From: Alistipes sp. CAG:268
GTDB lineage: Bacteria; Bacteroidota; Bacteroidia; Bacteroidales; Rikenellaceae
Direction: 5' to 3'
Length of the DNA stretch: 17,570 nt
Assembly: GCA_000434235.1 (NCBI GenBank)
Contig: FR892008.1
Location: 56,987 to 74,556, forward strand
Part shown: piece by piece, positions 1 through 7,765 of the stretch
Layout of the letters: each line of letters opens with the position of its first letter
How positions within the stretch are numbered: the first letter of the stretch is position 1
Notes under the pieces: model-generated
What the model saw: the letters and a program-made list of their open reading frames with translations, nothing else
Databases searched by the model: none
What the model was told of the DNA's origin: nothing
Program-made: the position numbers and the translations under genes

Positions 1-456
1 GTAGCTCTCGAGCTGCTTGTCGCCCGCATGGTCGGAGGTGTACTCCACCAGGTCGAAGGGTGTCTGCGTCGGGTCGATGAAGTAGGATCCGGACATCCGC
101 TTGCCCGAGAAGCGGTCGTAGCCCACCGCACCGGCAACAACCGTACGTGTGCCCAGCCGGTAATACGAAGAGGCTTCGGCCCCGATGCTGAAACAGTCGT
201 CCGAATCGTAGTAGTTCTTCAGTCCGCCGTTCTTGCCGGTTGCCGAGAGCGACACCTCCGAGAGTCGCCCGTAGCCGAAGGTCACCAGCCCGGCGGCATT
301 CCCGCTCCGCAGCCATCCGTCGGCAAGTTCGGCATCGCCGATACGGGTCCAGTCGGGCACGGGCGGGGCCTGAGCCATCGAGGCGGGGCAGAAAGCCCCG
401 CCTGCGACAGCCCATGCCAGCAGCATGGTTCGGAGGATCGGTCTGATTCCCGTCAC
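1..456 (-). CDS. DUF6850-like outer-membrane beta-barrel protein, 3' part beyond the window
   Basis: A minus-strand frame stays open from about 456 to the window edge, so only the N-terminal ~150 residues are visible. A GTG at 456 gives a signal peptide with two Arg before a hydrophobic stretch (MLLAWAVAGGAF) and a cleavage-like SMAQA. An ATG at 426 is the alternative, but it removes the positive n-region. The mature part begins PPVPDWTRIGDAELADGW and then alternates polar and aromatic residues as outer-membrane strands do (SIGAEASSYYRLG, VVAGAVGYDRFSGKR). This matches the start of DUF6850 proteins, which are found beside DUF4876 and TonB receptors in Bacteroidota. The GTG lies 8 bases after the DUF4876 stop, so the two genes are probably co-transcribed. 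The family call comes from recalled sequence character and gene order; the start codon is uncertain. Confidence 0.72.
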   Translation of the reverse strand, partial: MTGIRPILRTMLLAWAVAGGAFCPASMAQAPPVPDWTRIGDAELADGWLRSGNAAGLVTFGYGRLSEVSLSATGKNGGLKNYYDSDDCFSIGAEASSYYRLGTRTVVAGAVGYDRFSGKRMSGSYFIDPTQTPFDLVEYTSDHAGDKQLESY

Positions 457-464
457 GGCACCCG

Positions 465-1817
465 CTACTGTTTCAGACTCGCCTTCGCACGCTGGTGGAA
501 GTCGTTGCTGCTGTTGTTCGTATCGCTGTAGACGATGTGCGCGCCGTTGCGGATCGAAGCCTCGGCGTCGATGCCGCTCGGGTCGGTGGACTGGGCCCCC
601 TTGTAGTCGGTCGTGCCGAGCGAATAGCCGTAGACGATCTTGCCCTCGTTGCCGGCAAGCGCCTCGGTTGCCTCCTTGTCCACGTTGCGGTAGATCGAGT
701 AGCCCTGGGAACGGGTCAGCACGGCATATCCGGTCTCCAGCACCACCGGGAAGCGAGGTTTCGACTCGGTCACATACTCCGAACTGAAGATATCGACCGC
801 ATCGAGGATCCACTCGTTGGGAATCTTGGCGCAGGCATAGACCTCGTTGTTCTCCTTGCCGGGGAAGTAGTAGCGGTTGTCGGTGTTCTGTCCCCAGGCG
901 TGCGGGTCTTCGTCACCGGTCGAGAAGATGAACATGCCCGGGCCGAAGACGCTCACCGGCCAGGCGTTGCCCTTGCCGTAGAAGGTCGCCTTGAAGTAGT
1001 TCTCCGAAGGGATCGATTCCGACGGTGCCGGGTAGTAGCTCGTATTGGGGAAGACCTCGGGATCGTAGGTACAGTAGTCGGCGTGGCTCAGATCGACCGA
1101 ATTGGCGTAGGTCGTCGTGTGGTCGATGGCCCCGCACAGCACGATCGTGGCCGACGCCCAGGGGTCGAGCACCAGCTCCTTCGGAAGGTACCAGAAGGCG
1201 CAGATCGACGGGGTGTAGCCGGCATCGGCGTAGTAGAGCTTGCCATCGACGTAGTTGTTGATGGCCGCATTGGCGTTGTAGGGGCCCGTCATGCCGACGC
1301 AGAAGTTGCGGATCTCGGCCCGCTGGTCCGAGTTGTTGCAGATGACCATGTACTTGTCGAACTGGTAGGCCCCCGAGCCGTCGTCCTTCTGGCAGCCTCC
1401 GCTGTAGATCTCCTTGATGAGGATCTGGCCCGCCCTGCTGGCCACCAGGTTCAGATCGACGGTCATCCCCTCGCTCCACGACGCGGCCGAGACGACAACG
1501 TTCGACTGCAGGGCGTTGAGCGTGTAGGTGTAGCCTTCGACGCTGCGGCGGTCGGTGGCGGCCGCCTCGTAGATGCCCTCGGGCAGGAGGAAGGAGGCCA
1601 CACCCTGAGCATCGGTCGCCGCCTGTACAACGGTTCCCGAGCTGCTGTTGGTCATCCGTACCTCGACCCCTTCGGCCGCCGTCAGGGAGCCGTCGTCGGG
1701 ATAGATCAGCCGCACGGCGATCTCATAGGTGCGCACCCGGGTGCCGCCATCGTCTTTGGTGCAGGCCGTGAAGAGCGTCACGGCGCATGCGAACAGGGTA
1801 AACAATTTTTTCATCAT
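465..1817 (-). CDS. DUF4876 domain lipoprotein
   Basis: This 450-residue protein opens with MMKKLFTLFACAVTLFTAC, a lipoprotein signal with lipidation at C19 and the acidic TKDDGG that often follows in surface-exposed lipoproteins. Residues ~30-125 look like an Ig or carboxypeptidase-regulatory-like beta domain (EGVEVRMTNSSSGTVV, then GVASFLLPEGIYEAAATDRR). The rest, from about residue 130 (ILIKEIYSGGCQKDDGSG), fits DUF4876 and has a lamin-tail-like look, with an ordered Asn/Tyr-rich central part. The molecular function of DUF4876 is unknown. Its genes usually sit directly downstream of a TonB-dependent receptor, as here: 22 bases separate it from the receptor stop, and a DUF6850 gene follows. 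A role as surface partner of the receptor is inferred. A second ATG at 1814 is an equally possible start. Confidence 0.88.
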   Translation of the reverse strand: MMKKLFTLFACAVTLFTACTKDDGGTRVRTYEIAVRLIYPDDGSLTAAEGVEVRMTNSSSGTVVQAATDAQGVASFLLPEGIYEAAATDRRSVEGYTYTLNALQSNVVVSAASWSEGMTVDLNLVASRAGQILIKEIYSGGCQKDDGSGAYQFDKYMVICNNSDQRAEIRNFCVGMTGPYNANAAINNYVDGKLYYADAGYTPSICAFWYLPKELVLDPWASATIVLCGAIDHTTTYANSVDLSHADYCTYDPEVFPNTSYYPAPSESIPSENYFKATFYGKGNAWPVSVFGPGMFIFSTGDEDPHAWGQNTDNRYYFPGKENNEVYACAKIPNEWILDAVDIFSSEYVTESKPRFPVVLETGYAVLTRSQGYSIYRNVDKEATEALAGNEGKIVYGYSLGTTDYKGAQSTDPSGIDAEASIRNGAHIVYSDTNNSSNDFHQRAKASLKQ

Positions 1818-1839
1818 TCTGTTTTTTTATTTGGTTTGG

Positions 1840-4800
1840 TCATAATTTCAGACGGAGCGCCAGCCCGTAGTAGAACTGCGGGATGCGGCTGCTTTCGAAC
1901 AGCGACGAGTCGAGGCCGGTCTGCGACGAGCGCACACGGCCCATGTTGCAGAAGAAGTTGCGGGCGTAGAAGGTGATCGACGCAAAGCGTCCGATCTCCT
2001 TCGTGAGGTTGAAGTTCATCGCGAAGCTCGACGTGATGCGGTTCTCGTCGAAGTAGTAGCTCGTGTTGCTCTTCACGACGAGTTTGGCCAGCTCCCGGTA
2101 GAGCGCCGGGTCGTTGTCGCGGGCCCAGGCGAAGCGCTCGGCGAAGGGAATCTTCACGTCGGGCTCCTCCCAGGTGGTGTAATAGGCCGGATAGACGGCC
2201 ACGTAGCGGCCCCGGTTGTAGAGCCGTTCGGAGGTGCCGAAGTAGTCGCCCGACGACTCGAGCACGAAGCCGCGCGGCGAACCGTCGCCGTACTCGCTCA
2301 ACGCCTGCGCATAGTCGAGCAGCGTGCTCTCGAGACGCACGGAGAAGATCATGCGGATGCGCGGGATGTGGGTGATGACCGTCAGGTTGAGGTTGAGCTG
2401 TTTTTCGAGGCTGCCGTTGCTGACGGAGGTCGAGCCGACGTAGTACCCGACATACCTGTAGGGGCTGCCGTCGGCCATCGAGGAGGAGGACGAGAGGGTC
2501 GAGGCCACCTCCGTGAGGTTCAGCCCCTTGTAGCGGTAGTAGTTCCCGTCGATGCGCAGCTGCGTCCGCAGGGGCCGGATCTGTGCGAAGTCGGCCGCGA
2601 AATCAAGCCCGATCCGCTCGACGGGCGACCCGTTGGTATACTGGGTCTGCGCGACGAAGGTGTTGCGCTCCTTGTAGCCCATCACCTGATCGGCCTGCGC
2701 GCCCGTGCGGTCCGAGACGGTCACCACGCCGGTCTGGCGGTCGATCGTGTAGATGCGGTCGGCGGAGGGGATCGTGCAGCCGGCCTCCAGATCGGCCTGC
2801 GTCGTCAGGCGGTAGGTGAACGGGGTATAGATCGTGCGGCTCATGTAGGGGTTGAAGGTCCGGTTGCGGTAGAACGACACCGAGAGGCGCGTGCCGAGGA
2901 TCGTGGCCTCGACGCCGATCTCGCTCTGGAGCGTATACTGCCACTTCAGATCGGGGTTCCGGACCGGGGTCGTGGGCTGCGTGTAGTAGGCGTAGAAGGA
3001 GGTTCCGTCGGCCGTCGTGCCGGGAGCGAAGGCCAGGCGGTCGCTGTACGACGGTGCGGGATAGAGTACCATGAACGAGGGCTGCTTGACCGACTTGCCC
3101 CAGCCGCCGTAGAGGCTCAGGTCGCTCACCGCTGCCTGCCGGTTCTCCCACAGAACGTATTTGGCATTCAGACGCGGCGAGAGGGTCGCCACGGTGCCGT
3201 AGGCCGACTGCCGGATCCGCGTGATGTCGCCGCGCAGGCCGCCCGTCAGGCGGAGCGACGAGCGGCTGCCGACAGGCAGGGAGACCTGCTCCTCGGCGAA
3301 GAGCGCAAGGTTGTTCATGAACGGCAGCAGGTCGTAACGGTATTCGCGCCACGTCGGGGCATAGCGCAGGTCGTCGTAGTGGAGCCCGCGCCCGAGGTTT
3401 CCGCTCGCCGAGAACTCCGCCCCGGCCATCGCCTCGCTCCGCACGCGGCCCCAGTGGCGCGTCCAGTCGGCCTTGGCCTTGAACGAATAGCTCAACGGTT
3501 TGGAGTCGGTGCGCGAGAGCGTGTACCAGTAGCCCGTGGGGCTCAGGATGATCCCGGCCGAGGGGTTGTCGTCGTAGTTCTGCGCGATGTAGTAACCCGC
3601 CTCGGTGGTGTGGATGCAGGGTTGCGTCGAGGCGCTGCTCCGGTTCTCGTTCACCTCGGAGAGCCGGTCGCCGTACGATACGGAGCCCTGCAGGGAGAGG
3701 TTGGTGATCCACCGCTTGTCGAGCAGCCAGGCAAGCTGCACGGAACCCCGCACGGCCCGGTCGCGCGTCCGCGTATAGGTCTGCTTGAACTCGTCGGGGT
3801 CGGCCTCGGAGTTGTATCCGCCGAGGTTGCCCGCCGTCGAGAGGGTCAGCTGCAGGGGGCGGTCCTGCGCATCGTGAAGGGTTCGCGAGTAGGTAACGTT
3901 CAGATTGTTGCGGTCGTAGGCCGTATAGGGCGAAGCGATGTCGGTGATCGAACGGGCCCGCTCCACATTGAGGTTGAGGATGCCCCCGCCGACCACGAAG
4001 CCCTTGCTCAGGGCGATCTGCTTGGTCTTCGGCTCGGCCGTCATCTCGACGATGAACGGGGTTTTGCCCTTGCGCGTGCGGATCTTCACGACCCCGTTCG
4101 ACAGGTCGCCGTACTCGACCGACGGGATGCCGGTGACCACCTCGACCGACTCGATGTTCGAGACACCGAGGTTGCGCAGGTCGGCGCCCTTGGTTTCGGA
4201 GAGCGTCGCATTGTTCGCAAGCCGCATGCCGTCCACCTCGACGGCCGTGCCGAACGAGGCGTTGCCCAGTTCGCTGCCGCTGCCCGCATGCAGGGCGATG
4301 CGCGAACTGCCCGAGGCCAGGTTTTGGTCGCCGACCGTCTTGCCGCCGGGCAGCAGCGTGGCAATGTGGTTGATGTTGAGCATCTGGGCATGTTCGATCG
4401 TGCGGCGGTCGATGACATACGATGAGCCCGACTCCTCGCTGCGCCGCTGCGCCGTGACGACCACCTCACCGATCGAGAGGTTCGACTCGCGGAGCGCCAC
4501 ATCGACCGTAGCATGTCCTTCGCCCAGGCGCACCTGCAGGGTTTGCGAGAGGTAGCCCAGGCAGGAGACGTGCAGATCGACCGTCGTCTCCCCCACTTTC
4601 GCCAGGCTGTAGCGACCCTCGGAATCGGTGATCGCCCACTGCCGCGAGTCGCCCACGACCAGCGCCGCACCGCAGACGGCCTCGCCCGTGCGGGCGTCGG
4701 TCACGCGGCCCTCGATGCAGCCTCCCGCCGCGGGCTGCGCCTGCGCGCTCCTCAAGGCAAGAAGCGCGCAGGCCGCAGCGGCCGCAAGGCGGCAGGCAAT

Positions 4801-4842
4801 CCGTATTCCGATCTGCAGGGCCATCTGTTCCGTCGTTTGCAT
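1840..4842 (-). CDS. TonB-dependent receptor with carboxypeptidase-regulatory-like N-terminal domain
   Basis: This is a 1000-residue outer-membrane receptor for energy-dependent uptake. A signal peptide (hydrophobic AAAAACALLALRSAQAQ, cleavage near residue 36) is followed by a carboxypeptidase-regulatory-like domain at ~42-118 (GCIEGRVTDARTGEAVCGAA). A TonB-box-like IGEVVVTAQ lies at ~124-132, a plug domain at ~138-250 (VEVDGMRLANNATLSETKGA, SVEYGDLSNGVVKIRTRKG), and a long barrel ends in the aromatic strand IPQFYYGLALRLKL. It is not a SusC type: there is no SusD next to it, and the partner is DUF4876. The frame stays open upstream to 4926, but a promoter at 4857-4887 lies inside that extension, so I place the start at the ATG at 4842; an ATG at 4824 is also possible. 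The substrate cannot be read from the sequence. A metal chelate or heme is a guess from the divergent PepSY/ABC operon. Confidence 0.93.
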   Translation of the reverse strand: MQTTEQMALQIGIRIACRLAAAAACALLALRSAQAQPAAGGCIEGRVTDARTGEAVCGAALVVGDSRQWAITDSEGRYSLAKVGETTVDLHVSCLGYLSQTLQVRLGEGHATVDVALRESNLSIGEVVVTAQRRSEESGSSYVIDRRTIEHAQMLNINHIATLLPGGKTVGDQNLASGSSRIALHAGSGSELGNASFGTAVEVDGMRLANNATLSETKGADLRNLGVSNIESVEVVTGIPSVEYGDLSNGVVKIRTRKGKTPFIVEMTAEPKTKQIALSKGFVVGGGILNLNVERARSITDIASPYTAYDRNNLNVTYSRTLHDAQDRPLQLTLSTAGNLGGYNSEADPDEFKQTYTRTRDRAVRGSVQLAWLLDKRWITNLSLQGSVSYGDRLSEVNENRSSASTQPCIHTTEAGYYIAQNYDDNPSAGIILSPTGYWYTLSRTDSKPLSYSFKAKADWTRHWGRVRSEAMAGAEFSASGNLGRGLHYDDLRYAPTWREYRYDLLPFMNNLALFAEEQVSLPVGSRSSLRLTGGLRGDITRIRQSAYGTVATLSPRLNAKYVLWENRQAAVSDLSLYGGWGKSVKQPSFMVLYPAPSYSDRLAFAPGTTADGTSFYAYYTQPTTPVRNPDLKWQYTLQSEIGVEATILGTRLSVSFYRNRTFNPYMSRTIYTPFTYRLTTQADLEAGCTIPSADRIYTIDRQTGVVTVSDRTGAQADQVMGYKERNTFVAQTQYTNGSPVERIGLDFAADFAQIRPLRTQLRIDGNYYRYKGLNLTEVASTLSSSSSMADGSPYRYVGYYVGSTSVSNGSLEKQLNLNLTVITHIPRIRMIFSVRLESTLLDYAQALSEYGDGSPRGFVLESSGDYFGTSERLYNRGRYVAVYPAYYTTWEEPDVKIPFAERFAWARDNDPALYRELAKLVVKSNTSYYFDENRITSSFAMNFNLTKEIGRFASITFYARNFFCNMGRVRSSQTGLDSSLFESSRIPQFYYGLALRLKL

Positions 4843-4856
4843 GGTTTTCAGCGACA

Positions 4857-4887
4857 CAAAAGTAGAGCACACCGGACTGCCGCACAA
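4857..4887 (-). promoter_or_regulatory. Promoter of the TonB receptor operon
   Basis: On the minus strand TACTTTTG (4857-4864) fits the Bacteroidota -7 consensus TAnnTTTG exactly. A TTG (4885-4887) lies 20 bases upstream, in the usual -33 place. Transcription would start about 10 bases before the ATG at 4842, an unusually short leader. This makes the second ATG at 4824 worth considering. Confidence 0.7.
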
Positions 4888-4918
4888 TCCCGAATAATGG
4901 GGTAATCCGCACCTCGAA

Positions 4919-4936
4919 ATACCCATTTCTGGGTAT
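4919..4936. promoter_or_regulatory. Inverted repeat between divergent promoters, possible operator
   Basis: ATACCCA (4919-4925) and TGGGTAT (4930-4936) are perfect inverted arms around a 4-base spacer. The repeat ends one base before the -33 TTG of the rightward promoter, and that TTG is itself part of a second palindrome, TTGCGCAA (4938-4945). It lies about 30 bases upstream of the leftward promoter. Position and symmetry suggest a dimeric regulator site serving both operons. No known regulator motif is recognised. Confidence 0.45.
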
Positions 4937-4937
4937 G

Positions 4938-4967
4938 TTGCGCAACCCGTAAATTTTGCTATCTTTG
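4938..4967 (+). promoter_or_regulatory. Promoter of the lipoprotein/PepSY/ABC operon
   Basis: TTG (4938-4940), a 19-base spacer and TATCTTTG (4960-4967) match the Bacteroidota -33/-7 pattern closely. The predicted start near 4974 gives a leader of about 45 bases, ending in the A/T-rich stretch before the ATG at 5022 that is common in this phylum. Confidence 0.75.
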
Positions 4968-5021
4968 CACACGATCTCCTCAGACAGACAATACATTATA
5001 TTAAATAAAAAAAGACACACG

Positions 5022-5624
5022 ATGAAACAGATTCTCACTTCTGCACTCCGTCTCGCCGTCGTATGCGGCGCACTCGCACTGGCCGCCTGCGGCGGCAACA
5101 CCTCGGGTCGTGCCAAAACCCAGGATCAGACCTCGGCCCAGACCCGCCCGACGGCCGTACTGGAGATCGACGAGCTGCTTGCGGCGGCCGACTCGCTCGC
5201 CGGACAGACCGTCACCATCGAGGGGGTATGCACCCACACCTGCAAGCACGGCGCCCGCAAGATCTTCCTCATGGGCAGCGACGACACGCAGACGATCCGC
5301 GTCGAGAGCGGCGAACTGGGCAGCTTCGACCCGCAGTGCGTGAACCGCGTGGTGCGCGTCACGGGCCGCGTGGACGAGGAGCGCATCGACGAGGCCTACC
5401 TCGCACGCTGGGAGGCGCAGGTGAAGGCGCAGACGGCCGAAAAGCACGGCACGACCGAGGCGGGATGCGCCACCGAGAAGGCCGCACGCCAGGAGACGGG
5501 CAACACCGTCGAGGAGCGCATCGCCGACTTCCGAACCCGGATCGCAGCCCGCAAGGCAGTCGAAGGAAAGGAGTACCTCTCGTTCTACTACGTGACGGCC
5601 ACCTCGTATGAAATTCAACAGTAA
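5022..5624 (+). CDS. Small lipoprotein with OB-fold-like core and CxHxCxH cluster
   Basis: The protein is 200 residues long. A lipoprotein signal has lipidation at C23 (ALALAACGG), then a polar linker. Residues ~47-125 look like a small OB-type beta barrel (ELLAAADSLAGQTVTIEG, later VNRVVRVTGRVDEERIDEAY). The core contains C70-T-H-T-C74-K-H76, with two more Cys at 106 and 149; a metal or redox role is plausible but unproven. The C-terminal third is charged and probably helical. The ATG at 5022 is chosen because it starts a proper signal peptide and follows the promoter; an in-frame ATG at 4956 lies upstream of the predicted transcript start. It is the first gene of the rightward operon, and its end overlaps the next gene by 17 bases. 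I do not recognise a named family with certainty. Confidence 0.85.
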   Translation: MKQILTSALRLAVVCGALALAACGGNTSGRAKTQDQTSAQTRPTAVLEIDELLAAADSLAGQTVTIEGVCTHTCKHGARKIFLMGSDDTQTIRVESGELGSFDPQCVNRVVRVTGRVDEERIDEAYLARWEAQVKAQTAEKHGTTEAGCATEKAARQETGNTVEERIADFRTRIAARKAVEGKEYLSFYYVTATSYEIQQ

Positions 5625-6174
5625 CACGCTGCGGCGCTGGTGCCGCCTCGTACACCGCGACCTGTCGTACCTCTTCGCCGGCATGGTGCTCATCTACGCC
5701 CTCTCGGGCATCGTGATGAACCACCGCGACACGTTCAATCCCAACTATTCGGTATCGCAGCAGCGGCTGAGGCTCGCCGCACCGCTCCCGGACAAGGACA
5801 CCTTCACGCGGGCCGACGCCGAGGCACTGCTCGAACGGGCCGGCATCGCCGAGGGGTATGTGAAGCACTACTTCCCCGACAGCCGCACGCTGAAGATCTT
5901 CCTCCAGGGAGGCTCGTCGCTGGTGGCCGACACCCAAAGCGGCGAAGCGCTCGTCGAGCGGCTCACGCGGCGGCCCGTATGGAGCGCCCTGACCAAACTG
6001 CACTACAATCCGGGATCGTGGTGGACCACGTTCTCCGACATCTTTGCCGGCGGGCTGATCCTCATCACGCTCACGGGGCTCCTGCTGGTAAAGGGGCCCA
6101 GGGGGCTGTGGGGCCGCGGCGGTGCGGAGCTGGCGGTCGGAATCCTCATCCCGCTGCTCTTCCTCCTCCTCTGA
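5608..6174 (+). CDS. PepSY-associated transmembrane helix protein
   Basis: This 188-residue inner-membrane protein has a first membrane helix at ~21-38 (YLFAGMVLIYALSGIVMNHR), a soluble PepSY-like part at ~45-128 (TFTRADAEALLERAGI, TLKIFLQGGSSLVADTQSGE), a second helix at ~143-162 and a third at ~173-188. Conserved-looking His residues flank the helices (LVHRDLSYL, MNHRD, KLHYNPG), as in PepSY_TM proteins. Some proteins of that group support siderophore or heme iron handling. It is short compared with the longer four-helix PepSY_TM proteins. Its ATG lies inside the preceding gene (17-base overlap) and the ABC ATPase starts 5 bases after its stop, so translation is probably coupled. The family call is firm; the substrate is unknown. 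Confidence 0.88.
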   Translation: MKFNSNTLRRWCRLVHRDLSYLFAGMVLIYALSGIVMNHRDTFNPNYSVSQQRLRLAAPLPDKDTFTRADAEALLERAGIAEGYVKHYFPDSRTLKIFLQGGSSLVADTQSGEALVERLTRRPVWSALTKLHYNPGSWWTTFSDIFAGGLILITLTGLLLVKGPRGLWGRGGAELAVGILIPLLFLLL

Positions 6175-6179
6175 AAGAC

Positions 6180-7064
6180 ATGGAACCTGTTATCGAATGC
6201 CGCAACCTGACACACCGTTACGGGCGGCGCAAAATCTACGAAAACCTCTCGTTCGACGTACCCGAGGGGCGCATCCTCGGCCTGCTGGGCAAGAACGGCA
6301 CGGGCAAGACGACGACGATCAACATCCTGAGCGGCTACCTCGAGCCGCAGGCCGGCGAGTGCCGCATCTTCGGCGAGAACATCCGCACGATGTCGCCGCT
6401 GACGCGCCGCCGCATCGGGCTGCTGCTCGAAGGGCACGTGCAGTACCAGTTCCTGTCGATCGAACAGATCGAGCGCTTCTACGCCGCCTTCTACCCGGCG
6501 TGGAACCGCGACGCCTACTACGGTCTGATGGAGAAGCTGCAGGTGGCGCCCGGACAGCGCATCGCCCGCATGTCGTGCGGACAGCGGTCACAGGTCGCCC
6601 TGGGACTGATCCTGGCGCAGAACGCCGACCTACTGGTGCTCGACGACTTCTCGATGGGGCTCGACCCGGGATACCGTCGTCTGTTCGTCGATTACCTGCG
6701 CGACTTCGCCAAGGCCGAGGGGAAGACCGTGTTCCTCACCTCGCACATCATCCAGGACATGGAACGCCTGATCGACGACTGCATCATCATGGACTACGGC
6801 CGCATCCTGGTGCAGCAGCCCGTCGCGGAGCTGCTCGCCACCTTCCGCCGCTACACCTTCCCCGCGGCCGACGACGCCGCGCTGCCGCAGGGCGACGGAA
6901 TCTACCACCCCGCCGTGTGGAAGGGCCGCGGCGAACTCTACTCGTTCGCCTCGCCCGACGAGATCCGCAACCGCCTCACCCAGGCCGGCATCGCCTGCGG
7001 GGAGCTGCGGTGGGAGACGCTGAACCTCGAGGACGCCTTCATCGGGCTGACCGGAAAATACTGA
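6180..7064 (+). CDS. ABC transporter ATP-binding protein with altered motifs
   Basis: This is a 294-residue ATPase of the ABC-2 exporter type, to pair with the permease 7 bases downstream. The Walker A motif is canonical (GKNGTGKTT, residues 37-45) and the H-loop is TSH (H189). Three places differ from the usual pattern. The Q-loop position reads LLLEG (E84 where Gln is expected), the signature is SCGQR (132-136) instead of SGGQ, and Walker B is LLVLDD followed by FSMGLDPG, so Asp156 stands where the catalytic Glu is expected. A C-terminal extension (~215-294) ends in LNLEDAFIGLTGKY, the common tail of this class. The ATG at 6180 gives a normal N-terminus (MEPVIECRNLTHRYG). The transported substrate is unknown. 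Confidence 0.93.
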   Translation: MEPVIECRNLTHRYGRRKIYENLSFDVPEGRILGLLGKNGTGKTTTINILSGYLEPQAGECRIFGENIRTMSPLTRRRIGLLLEGHVQYQFLSIEQIERFYAAFYPAWNRDAYYGLMEKLQVAPGQRIARMSCGQRSQVALGLILAQNADLLVLDDFSMGLDPGYRRLFVDYLRDFAKAEGKTVFLTSHIIQDMERLIDDCIIMDYGRILVQQPVAELLATFRRYTFPAADDAALPQGDGIYHPAVWKGRGELYSFASPDEIRNRLTQAGIACGELRWETLNLEDAFIGLTGKY

Positions 7065-7071
7065 TCGAACC

Positions 7072-7743
7072 ATGTGGAAAGCCATCGTATACAAGGAATG
7101 GATCAAAACGCGCCGCTACCTCTTCGCGGCGCTGCTCCTGACGGCCGGATTCGCAGGCTACGGCCTGCTTAGGCTCTACCGCGCCGTGGAGCTGATGGGA
7201 GCCGGGCACATCTGGGAGGTGATGGTGACGCGCAACGCCGTCTTCATCGACCCGATCAAGTTCGTCCCGCTGCTGGCCGGGCTGCTGCTGGCCGTCGTGC
7301 AGTTCGTGCCCGAGATGCAGCGCAAGTGCCTCAAGCTGACGCTGCACCTTCCCGTGCCGGCTCTCGCCACGCTGGGCGCAATGCTGGTCTTCGGCCTCGC
7401 GGCGCTGTCGGTCCTCTTCGGCATCGGCGTGGCGATTGTCGGCCTCGGCCCGCTGCCCGTCATCGCCCGCGAACTGGCCGGGAACATCCTCTGCACGGCG
7501 TTGCCGTGGTTTCTGGCCGGCATGGCCGCCTACCTGCTCGGCGCGTGGGTGATCCTCGAACCGACGTGGCGGCTCCGCGCCGTGAACATCCTCATGTCGC
7601 TGCTTGTGCTGCGCCTCTTCTTCCTGGGGGAGGTGCCGCACGCCTACGACGGATTTCTGCCCCTGCTGGCGCTGTTCACCGCATGCACGGCCTCGCTGAG
7701 CTGGATCTCGGTCGTGCGGTTCATGGCCGGAAGGCAGGACTAA
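7072..7743 (+). CDS. ABC-2-like permease subunit
   Basis: A 223-residue membrane protein with about six hydrophobic segments, near residues 16-36, 62-80, 96-125, 137-163, 168-186 and 194-215. The N-terminus (MWKAIVYKEWIKTRRY) is the short amphipathic, basic opening seen in ABC-2 permeases, which docks on the ATPase. Sequence similarity to named permeases is not obvious, so the call rests on topology, N-terminal character and position: it starts 7 bases after the ATPase stop and is followed 22 bases later by DUF4857. It probably forms the membrane half of the transporter with the ATPase. Confidence 0.82.
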   Translation: MWKAIVYKEWIKTRRYLFAALLLTAGFAGYGLLRLYRAVELMGAGHIWEVMVTRNAVFIDPIKFVPLLAGLLLAVVQFVPEMQRKCLKLTLHLPVPALATLGAMLVFGLAALSVLFGIGVAIVGLGPLPVIARELAGNILCTALPWFLAGMAAYLLGAWVILEPTWRLRAVNILMSLLVLRLFFLGEVPHAYDGFLPLLALFTACTASLSWISVVRFMAGRQD

Positions 7744-7765
7744 ACCCGAAAAACACCCGAAAAAG

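Noticed and set aside
28..531. Plus-strand open frame at the left edge
   Set aside because: It is antisense to the DUF6850-like gene, whose signal peptide and strand pattern are more convincing.
495..1976. Long open frame on the plus strand opposite the DUF4876 gene
   Set aside because: It lies fully antisense to a lipoprotein gene with a clear signal peptide. Its composition (Arg, Gly, Val, Asp, His) and lack of any domain are typical of mirror frames in GC-rich coding DNA.
2368..4425. 685-residue open frame opposite the TonB receptor
   Set aside because: It is antisense to a well-supported receptor and has no recognisable domain or biased start region; it results from high third-position GC.
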